Part shown: positions 44,396-51,917 of the stretch, in pieces | Layout of the letters: every line of letters starts with the position of its first letter | How positions within the stretch are numbered: position 1 is the stretch's first letter | From: Streptomyces fulvorobeus | GTDB taxonomy: Bacteria; Actinomycetota; Actinomycetes; Streptomycetales; Streptomycetaceae | Assembly: GCF_013167895.1 (NCBI RefSeq) | Contig: NZ_BLWC01000001.1 | Location: forward strand, 6,535,507 to 6,599,506 | Reading direction: 5' to 3' | DNA: 64,000 nt | Translations under genes and position numbers: made by a program | Notes under the pieces: generated by a model | Database searches by the model: none | What the model was told of the DNA's origin: nothing | What the model saw: the letters and a program-made list of their open reading frames with translations, nothing else

Positions 44396-44413
44396 GCGGC
44401 ACGCAAGAAGAAC

Positions 44414-44457
44414 GCCCGCGTCCCGCGCCGCCCTTCTCGACGGCGTGGGACGCGGGC
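44414..44457. terminator. Bidirectional terminator between convergent genes
   Basis: GCCCGCGTCCCGCGCCG pairs with CGGCGTGGGACGCGGGC (16 of 17 positions) around a ten-base loop. It lies 19 bp after the plus-strand stop codon and 22 bp before the minus-strand one. Confidence 0.8.
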
Positions 44458-44478
44458 GGGCGCACGGACCTCGGAGGC

Positions 44479-45174
44479 TTACGCCGGTACGGGTGCCGGC
44501 TCCGGGCGCAGCGCCGCGAGCGGAGAGCGCCGGCCCTTGGCCACCGTGCGCAGCTGTTCCCAGTCGACCTCGGGGTGTTCGGCGGGCACCGCGTCGACGG
44601 ACGCCGTGGTGTAGAGCGGGACGTCGACGGCTCCGGCCCGGCTGGTGCCGAAGCGGACCTCGATCGACTGCGGGGAGCGGATCCAGCCGAGCCGGACCAT
44701 GTGGTCGAAGTCCACGCGGCGGACCCGGAGGCGGGTTGCTGCCTGCTCGGGTCCGAGCGGGGTGTCGGCGGCGACCAGGTCCGCCAGGTCCTCCCGCGCG
44801 CAGAGCTCCGTGACCTGGCCGGGGTGGTGCAGCGTTCCGTCCGGGGTGGCGCTGAGGTCGACCAGGAGGCCGCGGTCGACGAACCGGCGCACTACGAACG
44901 CCGTCACGTTTGCCTTCTCGCCGTGAATGGTCCGGTTCGGGGTGCCGAGTGCGTCGGCGATCCGGTCGGCCGCCGCGCCGCCGGGGATGGGCGGGGTGGG
45001 CATCGCGGCCCGGATGGCGTCGGCGTCCAGCGCCTCCACGGCGACCCGGGACCACTGGCAGGACGACGCGTCCGGGGCCGGGATCAGGCCGGTGTGCCGG
45101 GCCCACCGGAAGGCGGCTGCGGGCACCTTCAGGCGCTTGGCGGTCTGTCCCGCGTCGTACTCGGTTCGTCGCAT
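44479..45174 (-). CDS. Repeated MerR/excisionase-like helix-turn-helix protein
   Basis: 231 residues from the ATG at 45174, with GAGAGGTGATCTC upstream. It shows two or three short helix-turn-helix-like units: YDAGQTAKRLKVPAAAFRWA, VTELCAREDLADLVAADTPL and GPEQAATRLRVRRVDFDHMV. Each continues with an R.GxI/VxxP-type wing (LIPAPDASSCQWSR; WIRSPQSIEVRFG). Such multi-unit proteins occur on actinomycete integrative elements, where they may regulate excision or transfer. That role is inferred. A TTGACA box lies about 65 bp upstream. Confidence 0.55.
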   Translation of the reverse strand: MRRTEYDAGQTAKRLKVPAAAFRWARHTGLIPAPDASSCQWSRVAVEALDADAIRAAMPTPPIPGGAAADRIADALGTPNRTIHGEKANVTAFVVRRFVDRGLLVDLSATPDGTLHHPGQVTELCAREDLADLVAADTPLGPEQAATRLRVRRVDFDHMVRLGWIRSPQSIEVRFGTSRAGAVDVPLYTTASVDAVPAEHPEVDWEQLRTVAKGRRSPLAALRPEPAPVPA

Positions 45175-45214
45175 GAGATCACCTCTCGCTCGTTCGCCGG
45201 AATCGGCGTACAGA

Positions 45215-45243
45215 ACATGACAGAACGCAGGAAAAGCTGTCAA
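45215..45243 (-). promoter_or_regulatory. Candidate promoter of the helix-turn-helix gene
   Basis: On the minus strand TTGACA (45238-45243) is followed after 17 bases by TCATGT (45215-45220). The -35 box is perfect for a vegetative promoter; the -10 is a weak match. It lies about 40 bp upstream of the start codon at 45174. Confidence 0.35.
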
Positions 45244-45399
45244 AGCCCCTTGAAAACAGGCAAGTTGGACGCGCACCGCTAGGACTGCGCCCGCGTACGC
45301 GAAGGGAAATCACCCGTCCGGACGGCGCGGTGACGGCCCGCCGGTCCGCGGTATTGACCGGGCATGCAGGGCACGGGACGGTCGTCACGCAACTACGCG

Positions 45400-45453
45400 C
45401 AACCAGCTCGCTGAAGTTCACCGCCGCCGTCCACGAGGCCCAGGTCGTCAACT
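45400..45453 (+). pseudogene. 3' tail remnant of the PKD-like secreted protein family
   Basis: SSLKFTAAVHEAQVVN and a stop match the end of the gene at 34765-35310 (ASEFTADVREVQVVNTDC). Nothing upstream resembles that gene. It is followed by the same palindromic module as copy 1, so tail and module were duplicated or inherited together. Confidence 0.55.
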
Positions 45454-45469
45454 GACCGCCCGCACGCCC

Positions 45470-45614
45470 CTGACCTGCTGTGGTGAGTTTTCGTGGTGCG
45501 CGCCGGCCCCGTGGTGAGTTTTCCCGCGGCCCCATGGTGAGCAGGCCCGGGGCGTGGTGGTTTCCGGCCGGAAACTCACCACCGCAGGTCAGACGCAGGG
45601 CGAGCACTCACCAC
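45470..45614. repeat. GTGGTGAGT palindromic module, copy 2
   Basis: A 21-bp left arm (CTGACCTGCTGTGGTGAGTT and T) pairs with 45572-45592 with one mismatch. Inside is a further GTGGTGAGTTTTCC (45511). After the right arm comes ACTCACCACGACG at 45606, as in copy 1. Order, spacing type and orientation match copy 1. Confidence 0.75.
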
Positions 45615-45836
45615 GACGCGTCCGCACCCCAGCCCGTTGGAAACCGCTGTTGTCGAATCTGCTGCATGACGCGCAGGTGGTCGACAGGGGGTGGGTGACC
45701 GCCGGGTGCCTGGGGCGGGAGTTCCGCCACCGGTGCCAGAGACCAGCCACCCGCCCCGGACCCGGACACCCCGGCACATGGAAACCGCGGCGACTACCGA
45801 GCAGCACGACCGACCCCGACTGCGCACTCAGCACCG

Positions 45837-45900
45837 CTGACCTGCGGTGGTGAGTGCGACGCGCACGTGGTGAGTTTCCCGGTTGCCCACTCACCGCGAC
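45837..45900. repeat. GTGGTGAGT module, partial copy 3
   Basis: Carries the left arm CTGACCTGCGGTGGTGAGT (45837-45855), a direct GTGGTGAGTTTCCC (45867) and an imperfect inverted unit ACTCACCGCGACGG (from 45889). The outer right arm is missing. Confidence 0.6.
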
Positions 45901-45996
45901 GGACACCTCGATGGCGCTGTGCCGGCTCGCCGAGGACGGGGCGGCTTGATCGGCGTTACGGCGAACGGGTGTTCGCCATACGGATAGAGTCGCCGG

Positions 45997-46242
45997 ATGA
46001 TCGGAAACCTCACTCCCTTTGAGCTGCTGATTTTCGTGCCAGTGGCGCTTCTTCTGCTGTGCGTGCCTGCGATCGTTGCCTACCGCAGGAAGGTGGAGCG
46101 CCTGTGGCTGGTCGTCGTGGTCAGCCTGATCGGCACCACCACGGGGCTGCTCTGGTTCGTGGCGCTGTACATGGCGATGACGATGCGGACACGCACAGAC
46201 GACGGCACGCCGCTCAACGCCTCCGGCCCCACTACCGCCTAG
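45997..46242 (+). CDS. Superinfection-immunity-type small membrane protein
   Basis: 81 residues, two membrane helices (FELLIFVPVALLLLCVPAIV and LWLVVVVSLIGTTTGLLWFV) separated by AYRRKVER. The helix-AxRRxxxR-helix pattern matches the family named after the T4 Imm superinfection-immunity protein, which sits in the inner membrane. Family membership does not prove a phage role. No partner gene. Confidence 0.6.
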   Translation: MIGNLTPFELLIFVPVALLLLCVPAIVAYRRKVERLWLVVVVSLIGTTTGLLWFVALYMAMTMRTRTDDGTPLNASGPTTA

Positions 46243-46432
46243 AGACTCCGCCGCCCCGGGCGAGGCCCACCCTGCCACGCCGGGCCCAGCCGCGTGGCTT
46301 TGCGCCCTGCAACACGAGCCGCGGGGGAGAGCAACTCCTCGAGCACCGCCGCTGCAGCGCAGGGCGGTCGGCTGCGCAGCGCATCGGCTGGTGAAGGGCC
46401 GGTCGGCTGCATGCGCAGCCGGCATGGGGCAC

Positions 46433-46670
46433 GACACCAATCCCGACACTATGGCCGACGATATGACCGACACCCGCCCGGAGTCGGCCTCTGCACAACC
46501 GCAGGTCAGGCCCCGGTTTTCCCGTGGTGAGTGCTCGGACTTCCCCTCTTCTACCCGCCCTGCCCCGCTGTGGTGGTGGATGTGATGGTGGCTGGGTGGT
46601 GGGCGCCGTCGAGGGGAAGCGGGCGGCCCTGCGCTGGCCGTTTTGCTGGCCCGACGCGGTGCGTCGGCCC
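46433..46670 (+). repeat. Composite repeat R2, copy c
   Basis: Four tandem 12-bp units (GACACCAATCCC, GACACTATGGCC, GACGATATGACC, GACACCCGCCCG) are followed by CAGGTCAGGCCCCGGTTTTC and CCGTGGTGAGTGCTCGGAC, then CCCTCTTCTACC, a TGGTGG-rich stretch, GGGCGGCCCTGCGCTGGC and the hairpin CCGACGC-GGT-GCGTCGG (46651-46667). The block from CAGGTCA to CTTCTACC is nearly identical to copy b, 10.6 kb away. Confidence 0.7.
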
Positions 46671-46923
46671 GGACGGCTGCGCGGACCTCTCGCTGAGGCC
46701 GAGAGGAGCACCAAGCAGATGGCCTCCCTCGCAGTCCCCTTGCCGAGCTGCCGGGAGGCTGCGGCATCCAGTCGGTGAAACTCGCCGCAGCGGTCGCTTA
46801 AGACCGCGCTGAGCATCCTCTTGATCGGAAGAGCTGATCGGCGTTAACGTCACCCTTCACTTTGTGTTACGAGAAGAGCACCACCTGCACGTGCAATGGG
46901 TCTGGTGCTTCCCGGGGGGTGTC

Positions 46924-47970
46924 GTGCCAGAACGCATTGCGATGGCGGCTGGTCTACCGCCGATCAGTTTCGTGGCTCATCAGATGCGTACGGGCGGGAT
47001 GGGCGGTGCCCGGGACGACTTTGAGGAAATGATCATTGAGCTCGCGAACGCCACGATGCCCGGTGTCCGCACCATCGCAGCCAACCCCGGTGACTGGGGC
47101 ATCGACGCGTTCGCCGGCGACCTCGGTGGCTCCATCACGGTCTGGCAGTCCAAGTACTTCCATCCCGTCACTGCGGCTACACACCAGCGGACGATCAGGG
47201 AGTCCTTCCAGTCGGTGATCAAGCAGGCGGCCGAGCACGGTCACACGGTGAAGATGTGGATCCTGTGCATTCCTTCCAGCATGGATGGGCCGACCACGAA
47301 CTGGTGGGACAAGTGGAAGAAGACCCAGGAACGTGACCACAACCTGGTCATCGACTTGTGGGACGCGACGCAGCTGACGGTCAGACTGCGAACTCCAGAA
47401 GCTGATCATGTGCGCCGCGCTTACTACGAACCATTCACGGCAGCGCCTCCCGACATCGCGGAAGCTCGGACCGTCCTGGAAGTAGACGAGGACAAGGCGG
47501 CTTCCTTCGACTCTGCGCTCTTCGTCAGACAGATGAGGGAGGCCGGCCATCTAGAGCTCGACGGCGCCAAACGCCAGTTCTTCAACGCGGACCTGGTCGC
47601 ACGCGAGATCGCCCATAAGGGCGTGCCCTCGGAGGTCAACGCCCTGGTGTCCACCGACGCGACCCTCCACGGCGTGTGGGAAACCCGCTTCAACGAGTGC
47701 TGCGCTGACGACAACCTGCGCAAGTTGCACAGCCTGGTCTGGGCCGACGTCCGGACAGAGCACCCCCAGCTACCCAAACAGCTGAGGCTGGAGGTAGCGC
47801 ACGCCTGGGGACTGGTCCACCGGCTCGTGGACAACCGAAAGGCCGGCTGGGTCAAGCACTGGCGCACCGTTGCCGCCACTCACCGCGAAACCGATCCGCA
47901 CAGTCAGCAGCCCCCGCATGAGCCTCCGACCGACGATGAGGAGTCGCCATGGACACCGACCGCCCGGTAG
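46924..47970 (+). CDS. ABC-3C system effector, restriction-endonuclease-like
   Basis: 348 residues from a GTG at 46924 (GGGGGG upstream). The N-terminal domain reads DDFEEMIIELANATMPGVRT, NPGDWGIDAFAGDLGG and ITVWQSKYF. Its E...GDWGID...QxK pattern is the PD-(D/E)xK nuclease core, as in Mrr-like restriction enzymes. The rest is helical, with charged patches, and unrecognised. In ABC-three-component systems such an effector acts with a middle component and an SMC-like ATPase, probably cleaving invading DNA. The next gene overlaps by 22 bp, so all three are co-translated. Confidence 0.75.
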   Translation: MPERIAMAAGLPPISFVAHQMRTGGMGGARDDFEEMIIELANATMPGVRTIAANPGDWGIDAFAGDLGGSITVWQSKYFHPVTAATHQRTIRESFQSVIKQAAEHGHTVKMWILCIPSSMDGPTTNWWDKWKKTQERDHNLVIDLWDATQLTVRLRTPEADHVRRAYYEPFTAAPPDIAEARTVLEVDEDKAASFDSALFVRQMREAGHLELDGAKRQFFNADLVAREIAHKGVPSEVNALVSTDATLHGVWETRFNECCADDNLRKLHSLVWADVRTEHPQLPKQLRLEVAHAWGLVHRLVDNRKAGWVKHWRTVAATHRETDPHSQQPPHEPPTDDEESPWTPTAR

Positions 47971-48554
47971 TCATGCCGGAGGACGAGGTCCAGTTCCGGC
48001 TGGCGCAGCTCCTTCTTCTCATGAATGCCATGGCCGACCAGAAGTCGTACAGCGCGAACCTGGAACGCATCGCCTACTACGACTTCCTCTCCGCGAACCC
48101 CTTCCTGGTGGTGGAGCCGGACAGCCGGGAGGCGTCCCTGCTGCGTCTCGCGGGCTTCGACCCGAGGGTGCTCTCATACGCGTCCTCGGGACAGCGATTC
48201 ACCAGCCGCCGAGAACGCATTCAGCATGACTTGAGCCTGCTGGTGGCCTACGGATGTTGCAGCGCCGCCAATGAACAGGGCGGACTCGTCTACCGCATCA
48301 CCTCTGCCGGACGTGACTTGAGCGCTCACCTGACCACGACCTACGCCAATTCCTTCACCACCGCAGCCGAAATGGTGGTCGGAAAGCTACGTCGTCTCAG
48401 CGACGTCCGGCTGCGCAAGGAGACCGCGGGCTGGCTGCGTGTCGACGGCAACAACCGGCCCGCCGCAGCGCTCGCCAGCGTTCTTGGAACCGTAGACAGC
48501 GGCCGGACAGTACTTCAACCACTTGAGCAGCCTTTCGCGGAGGACGACCGATGA
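47949..48554 (+). CDS. ABC-3C middle component
   Basis: 201 residues from an ATG after GAGGAGTCGCC. It has a helical, winged-helix-like fold: AQLLLLMNAMADQKSYSANL, ERIAYYDFLSANPFLVVEPD, and RRERIQHDLSLLVAYGCCS followed by GLVYRITSAG as a wing. Length and position between nuclease and ATPase genes match the middle component of ABC-three-component systems, thought to couple the ATPase to the effector. Its stop overlaps the ATPase start (ATGA). Confidence 0.75.
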   Translation: MDTDRPVVMPEDEVQFRLAQLLLLMNAMADQKSYSANLERIAYYDFLSANPFLVVEPDSREASLLRLAGFDPRVLSYASSGQRFTSRRERIQHDLSLLVAYGCCSAANEQGGLVYRITSAGRDLSAHLTTTYANSFTTAAEMVVGKLRRLSDVRLRKETAGWLRVDGNNRPAAALASVLGTVDSGRTVLQPLEQPFAEDDR

Positions 48555-50539
48555 CCGAAGCACATGGCATCCGCGTACGACGCCTGCGCCTGGTGGGTAT
48601 CGGTCGCAACTACGACATCGACTTCACCACAGAGGGCCGCGTCCAAGATCTCTCTGTCATCTCGGGAGCCTTCAGCTCCGGTAAGACAGCCGTCCTGGAG
48701 TTCGTCGCCTACGGTCTCGGCGCCAAGAACCACCCCAGACACCCCGAGGTCCTCCGCAAGGTCCGCTCGGCCCTGCTGGAAGTCGAGCTCTCCGGCGACA
48801 GCCACATCATCGAACGCGCCGTAGGCGAGCCCTCCACCGTGGCCTTCGTCCGCCGCGGACGACTGGACCAGCCCTCCTTCTCCACAATCGAAAAGAAGGT
48901 CATCGCCCCGGCCGGCGACCCCCAAAGCCTCTCCTCTCTCCTGCTGAGCCACTGCAAGCTGGAAGGCGTAGAACTACGGGAAGCGCCAACCAACGCAGAA
49001 TCACGCACCGACCCGCTCAGCATCCGCGACCTGATGTGGCTGACCTTCCTGCCCAACGAACGGGTCGCCGACAAGAACTTCCTCTTCGAAAACAGCCCCC
49101 CGCGCAAGCACAAGCTGCGCCAGGTCGTCGACGTCGTCTTCGGCGTCCACGACGACCGCGCCGTAGAACTCGGATCGCGCATCAAACAGCTCGAGGGGCG
49201 CCTCAACCGTTCGCGGACCGAGCTAGCCGCAGCCACCGCCTTCGTCGCCGAACAAGAAGGTGAAACGGTCACCGACCCGCAGACCCGCCTGATCGCCGAG
49301 CGCCAGCTGACGGCGATCACCGCACAGCTTGAAGAACTCGACCAGCAGGCGCACGCCGCCACCAGCTTCGCCGAAGAGCTACGCCAGACCCACCGGCGCG
49401 CTGCACAGGAAGCCCGCACCGCCTCCGCCGTTCTGCGTGACCGGGAAACACAGCTTGCACGCATGCTTCCCCTGCGGGCCCAGTACGCTGACGACCTCCT
49501 CAAACTCGGCATGCTGGCTCAAGCGCGGCAGCTGTTCGACCCGCTCCGCGTTCGCACGTGTCCCGCCTGCCTGAACCCGTTGTCTGCCCCGCCCCACGTC
49601 CTCGACGGGCACTGCAGCATGTGTGACCACGACCTGCCGGAGACGCCTGATCTGACCCTCGGCGCAGCGGCCGACAACAGCATCAGCGCACAAACCGAGC
49701 AGCTGGACGTCGCGGCCGAGATCCGTTCGACGAAGGCCCGGCTCAAAGAGATCACTACGTACATCGAGGAACTCGATGCCTCGCTCTCCTCTGCCAGGCA
49801 GCGGGCGCAGATCGCCAGCTTGGAAGAACAGCGTGCGGCGAAAGCCCTCGACGAAGCCACCTCACCCACCGTCTCCACCTTCCTCGTGGCCCGAGACGAG
49901 CTGCATCGCCGCAAGGAGGTAGCCTCCCGCCAGATCGATCAGTTGAACACCGCGTTCAAACTCCAAGAAGGCTTGGCCAAGCGGGCCGGAGCCGTGAACC
50001 GCCAAGAGGCGAACCTGACCCAGCTTCGCGAGGAACTTGCGCAACTGGGCGATGCCACCCAGGACCGAAATGAGGTACTCCGACAGATCAGCACGCGCTT
50101 TGGCCGTCTCCTTGCTGAGTGGCACTACCCCAAACTCAGCCAGGCCCACATGGCGAACGACCTGACTCCCTTTGTACGTGGCGAGCCTTACCAGGTGGCA
50201 TCTTCAGGAGCCAGGACACTCATCACCCTCGCATGGCAACTGGCCGTCTTCGAAACTGCCTTCGAGAGCGGGGCAGCGCACCCCGGATTCCTCATGATCG
50301 ACAGCCCCCAGAAGAATCTCGGACACGGCACCGGCCGCGACACCCTCATCGCGGACGCTGTCAGCACCGACGACTTCTACCGACATCTCACACAATGGCT
50401 GGCACACCATGGCAACGGAGCGCAGGTCATCGTCGCCGACAACAGCCCACCCGAGCTGATCGAGGACCGCGTGATCGTCCGTTTCAGCCGTGACGAGACA
50501 GAACCGCCCTACGGCTTGATCGACGACGAGACGGGCTGA
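48551..50539 (+). CDS. ABC-3C SMC/RecN-like ATPase
   Basis: 662 residues. Walker A is ISGAFSSGKTAVLEFVAYGL (about 38-45). Two coiled-coil arms (about 190-310 and 370-500) are joined by a zinc hook-like CPACLNPLS...GHCSMCDHDL. The C-terminal half-ATPase has signature VASSGARTLITLAWQLA and Walker B GFLMIDSPQKNLG, with VIVADNSP as the switch region. This is the SMC/Rad50-type architecture of the ATPase in ABC-three-component conflict systems. It should bind DNA ends or loops and license the nuclease encoded first in the operon. A terminator follows. Confidence 0.85.
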   Translation: MTEAHGIRVRRLRLVGIGRNYDIDFTTEGRVQDLSVISGAFSSGKTAVLEFVAYGLGAKNHPRHPEVLRKVRSALLEVELSGDSHIIERAVGEPSTVAFVRRGRLDQPSFSTIEKKVIAPAGDPQSLSSLLLSHCKLEGVELREAPTNAESRTDPLSIRDLMWLTFLPNERVADKNFLFENSPPRKHKLRQVVDVVFGVHDDRAVELGSRIKQLEGRLNRSRTELAAATAFVAEQEGETVTDPQTRLIAERQLTAITAQLEELDQQAHAATSFAEELRQTHRRAAQEARTASAVLRDRETQLARMLPLRAQYADDLLKLGMLAQARQLFDPLRVRTCPACLNPLSAPPHVLDGHCSMCDHDLPETPDLTLGAAADNSISAQTEQLDVAAEIRSTKARLKEITTYIEELDASLSSARQRAQIASLEEQRAAKALDEATSPTVSTFLVARDELHRRKEVASRQIDQLNTAFKLQEGLAKRAGAVNRQEANLTQLREELAQLGDATQDRNEVLRQISTRFGRLLAEWHYPKLSQAHMANDLTPFVRGEPYQVASSGARTLITLAWQLAVFETAFESGAAHPGFLMIDSPQKNLGHGTGRDTLIADAVSTDDFYRHLTQWLAHHGNGAQVIVADNSPPELIEDRVIVRFSRDETEPPYGLIDDETG

Positions 50540-50554
50540 CTAGACCATCCGAAT

Positions 50555-50585
50555 CAGGTCCTGCCCGGAGACCGGACAGGACCTG
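50555..50585 (+). terminator. Terminator of the ABC-3C operon
   Basis: CAGGTCCTGCCCGG and CCGGACAGGACCTG form a long stem with a short AGA loop, 16 bp after the last stop codon. Confidence 0.75.
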
Positions 50586-50825
50586 AAGTGTCGTTTCGTG
50601 GGGGTGTAGTTGAGGTGTAGGTGTTGTTGTGTGCTGGGGGTATCCCGGTTTGGTTGAGATTGTGTGAGCGTGGTCTTGTCGGGCTGTAGGCCCACTGGCG
50701 TGGGGTTCTCTCGTTTTCGTTGAGAGTTTTCCGGTGTCCCTCGTGTGGTCCTGTCTTCTAAAGGTCCGGTGTGTGTTTCCCCTGGTCACAGCGTTGTGCC
50801 GTGTGGGCGTCGGGCGGTGCGGGGG
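50586..50825. other. Intergenic between ABC-3C operon and tniB; possible transposon end
   Basis: 240 bp, rich in G/T on the plus strand and unlike the coding DNA. It begins TGTCGTTTCGTGGGGGTG, and TGT is the normal terminus of Tn7/Tn5053-type elements. Repeats of GTGTNG type recur, but I could not match an end on the other side, so the boundary remains open. Confidence 0.3.
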
Positions 50826-51917
50826 TTATCGGTTCGGGGTGGGGCGGTGGTGGGTTTCGGCGAGGTGGTCCAGGCGGATCCCTTCGAGGCTGGTTTTGGT
50901 GATGCGTTCGGTGCCGTCGTGGATGGCGGTGATGGCTGCTTGGCGGATGAGGCGGGTCAGGCTCCCGATACGTCCCGCGGTCCGCTGGTGGAGGTAGGCG
51001 GCGTGGCGGGGGAGTGTGCCCGGCTGGTGTGCCCGTAGATCGAGTGCTGTTTCCACGCCCGTGATGAGTTCGCGGAAGGGTTCGCGTTTCCCGAGGCGTG
51101 CGGGGAATGCTCCGCATTCCACCAGGGAGGCCCGCCCGGCGAGTTGTGCTCCGCGTACCCCGGAGAACAGGGCGGTGGTGGTGACGTCGATGCCCGCGTA
51201 TACGAAGGTCGCGCGGATGCGTTCGGTGAGGTCTTTGAGGAGATCGGCGGTTTCCGCGCCGGTGGTGGTGCGGGGGTTGAGCCGGTGGATCTCGTCGATG
51301 AGGATCAGGCGCACGCCGGTGTGGTTGTAGGTGTGGCAGACGGCGTCGGTGATCTGGGCTTGCGTCATCCGGCCGGTCACGGGAATGCCGAGGTAGCGGG
51401 CGAACTCGGTCGCGAGGGCTTTCGCGCTTGCCGCGGGCGGGACCAGCACATACGCCACGGGCACCGGTGCGTGCACGCTGTGGTCCGGTGGCGGGTGCTG
51501 TCGGGTGTGGGCGAGGTGGCAGGTGCGCCCGGTATGCAGGAGGGCGGTGGTCTTTCCGGCCGCTGCCGGCCCGGTGACGATCAACGAGGGCCGTGCGGTG
51601 GTCTGCTGGTGCTGTCCCAGGATCATCAGCGTGCGCACGGTCGTGGTGAGGGTGTCGATGGCCGGGGTCCGTACCGTGACGAAGGCGGAGTGGTAGGCGA
51701 GGCGTTGTTCTGTGCTTCGTTCTGGTTCTCCGGGTGTGGGTGGTTGTGGGGGAGGGGTGGTGGCGAAGTGCTGCCAGCCCTGCCAGGTCGTCACCGGCCA
51801 TGCCGCGTCTGTTGGCCCGTCGCCGTCTGGGGCGCTCATGCCGTGCCCTGCTCGGGCGTCCTTTCCGTGCGCTGTGGAAGGACTGCTTCCTGTTCCCGGG
51901 CGGGGGCCGGTCACCAT
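50826..51917 (-). CDS. tniB: TniB-type AAA+ transposition regulator
   Basis: 363 residues from the ATG at 51917, which overlaps the tniA stop (ATGGTGA) and has GAGGAAG upstream; an internal ATG at 51839 is an alternative. Walker A is SLIVTGPAAAGKTTALLHTG and Walker B is VRLILIDEIHRLNPRTTT. Sensor-type ATFVYAGIDVTTTALF and the helical lid end follow, with TNIB-family IGSLTRLIRQAAITAI. In Tn7/Tn5053-type elements TniB forms ATP-bound filaments on target DNA and recruits the TniA transposase. Last gene of the minus-strand set. Confidence 0.85.
   Translation of the reverse strand: MVTGPRPGTGSSPSTAHGKDARAGHGMSAPDGDGPTDAAWPVTTWQGWQHFATTPPPQPPTPGEPERSTEQRLAYHSAFVTVRTPAIDTLTTTVRTLMILGQHQQTTARPSLIVTGPAAAGKTTALLHTGRTCHLAHTRQHPPPDHSVHAPVPVAYVLVPPAASAKALATEFARYLGIPVTGRMTQAQITDAVCHTYNHTGVRLILIDEIHRLNPRTTTGAETADLLKDLTERIRATFVYAGIDVTTTALFSGVRGAQLAGRASLVECGAFPARLGKREPFRELITGVETALDLRAHQPGTLPRHAAYLHQRTAGRIGSLTRLIRQAAITAIHDGTERITKTSLEGIRLDHLAETHHRPTPNR

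Noticed and set aside
43928..45282. Very long plus-strand frame running through the helix-turn-helix gene
   Set aside because: Beyond the zinc-ribbon segment the translation is Arg/Pro/Gly-rich and overlaps two supported genes and a terminator.
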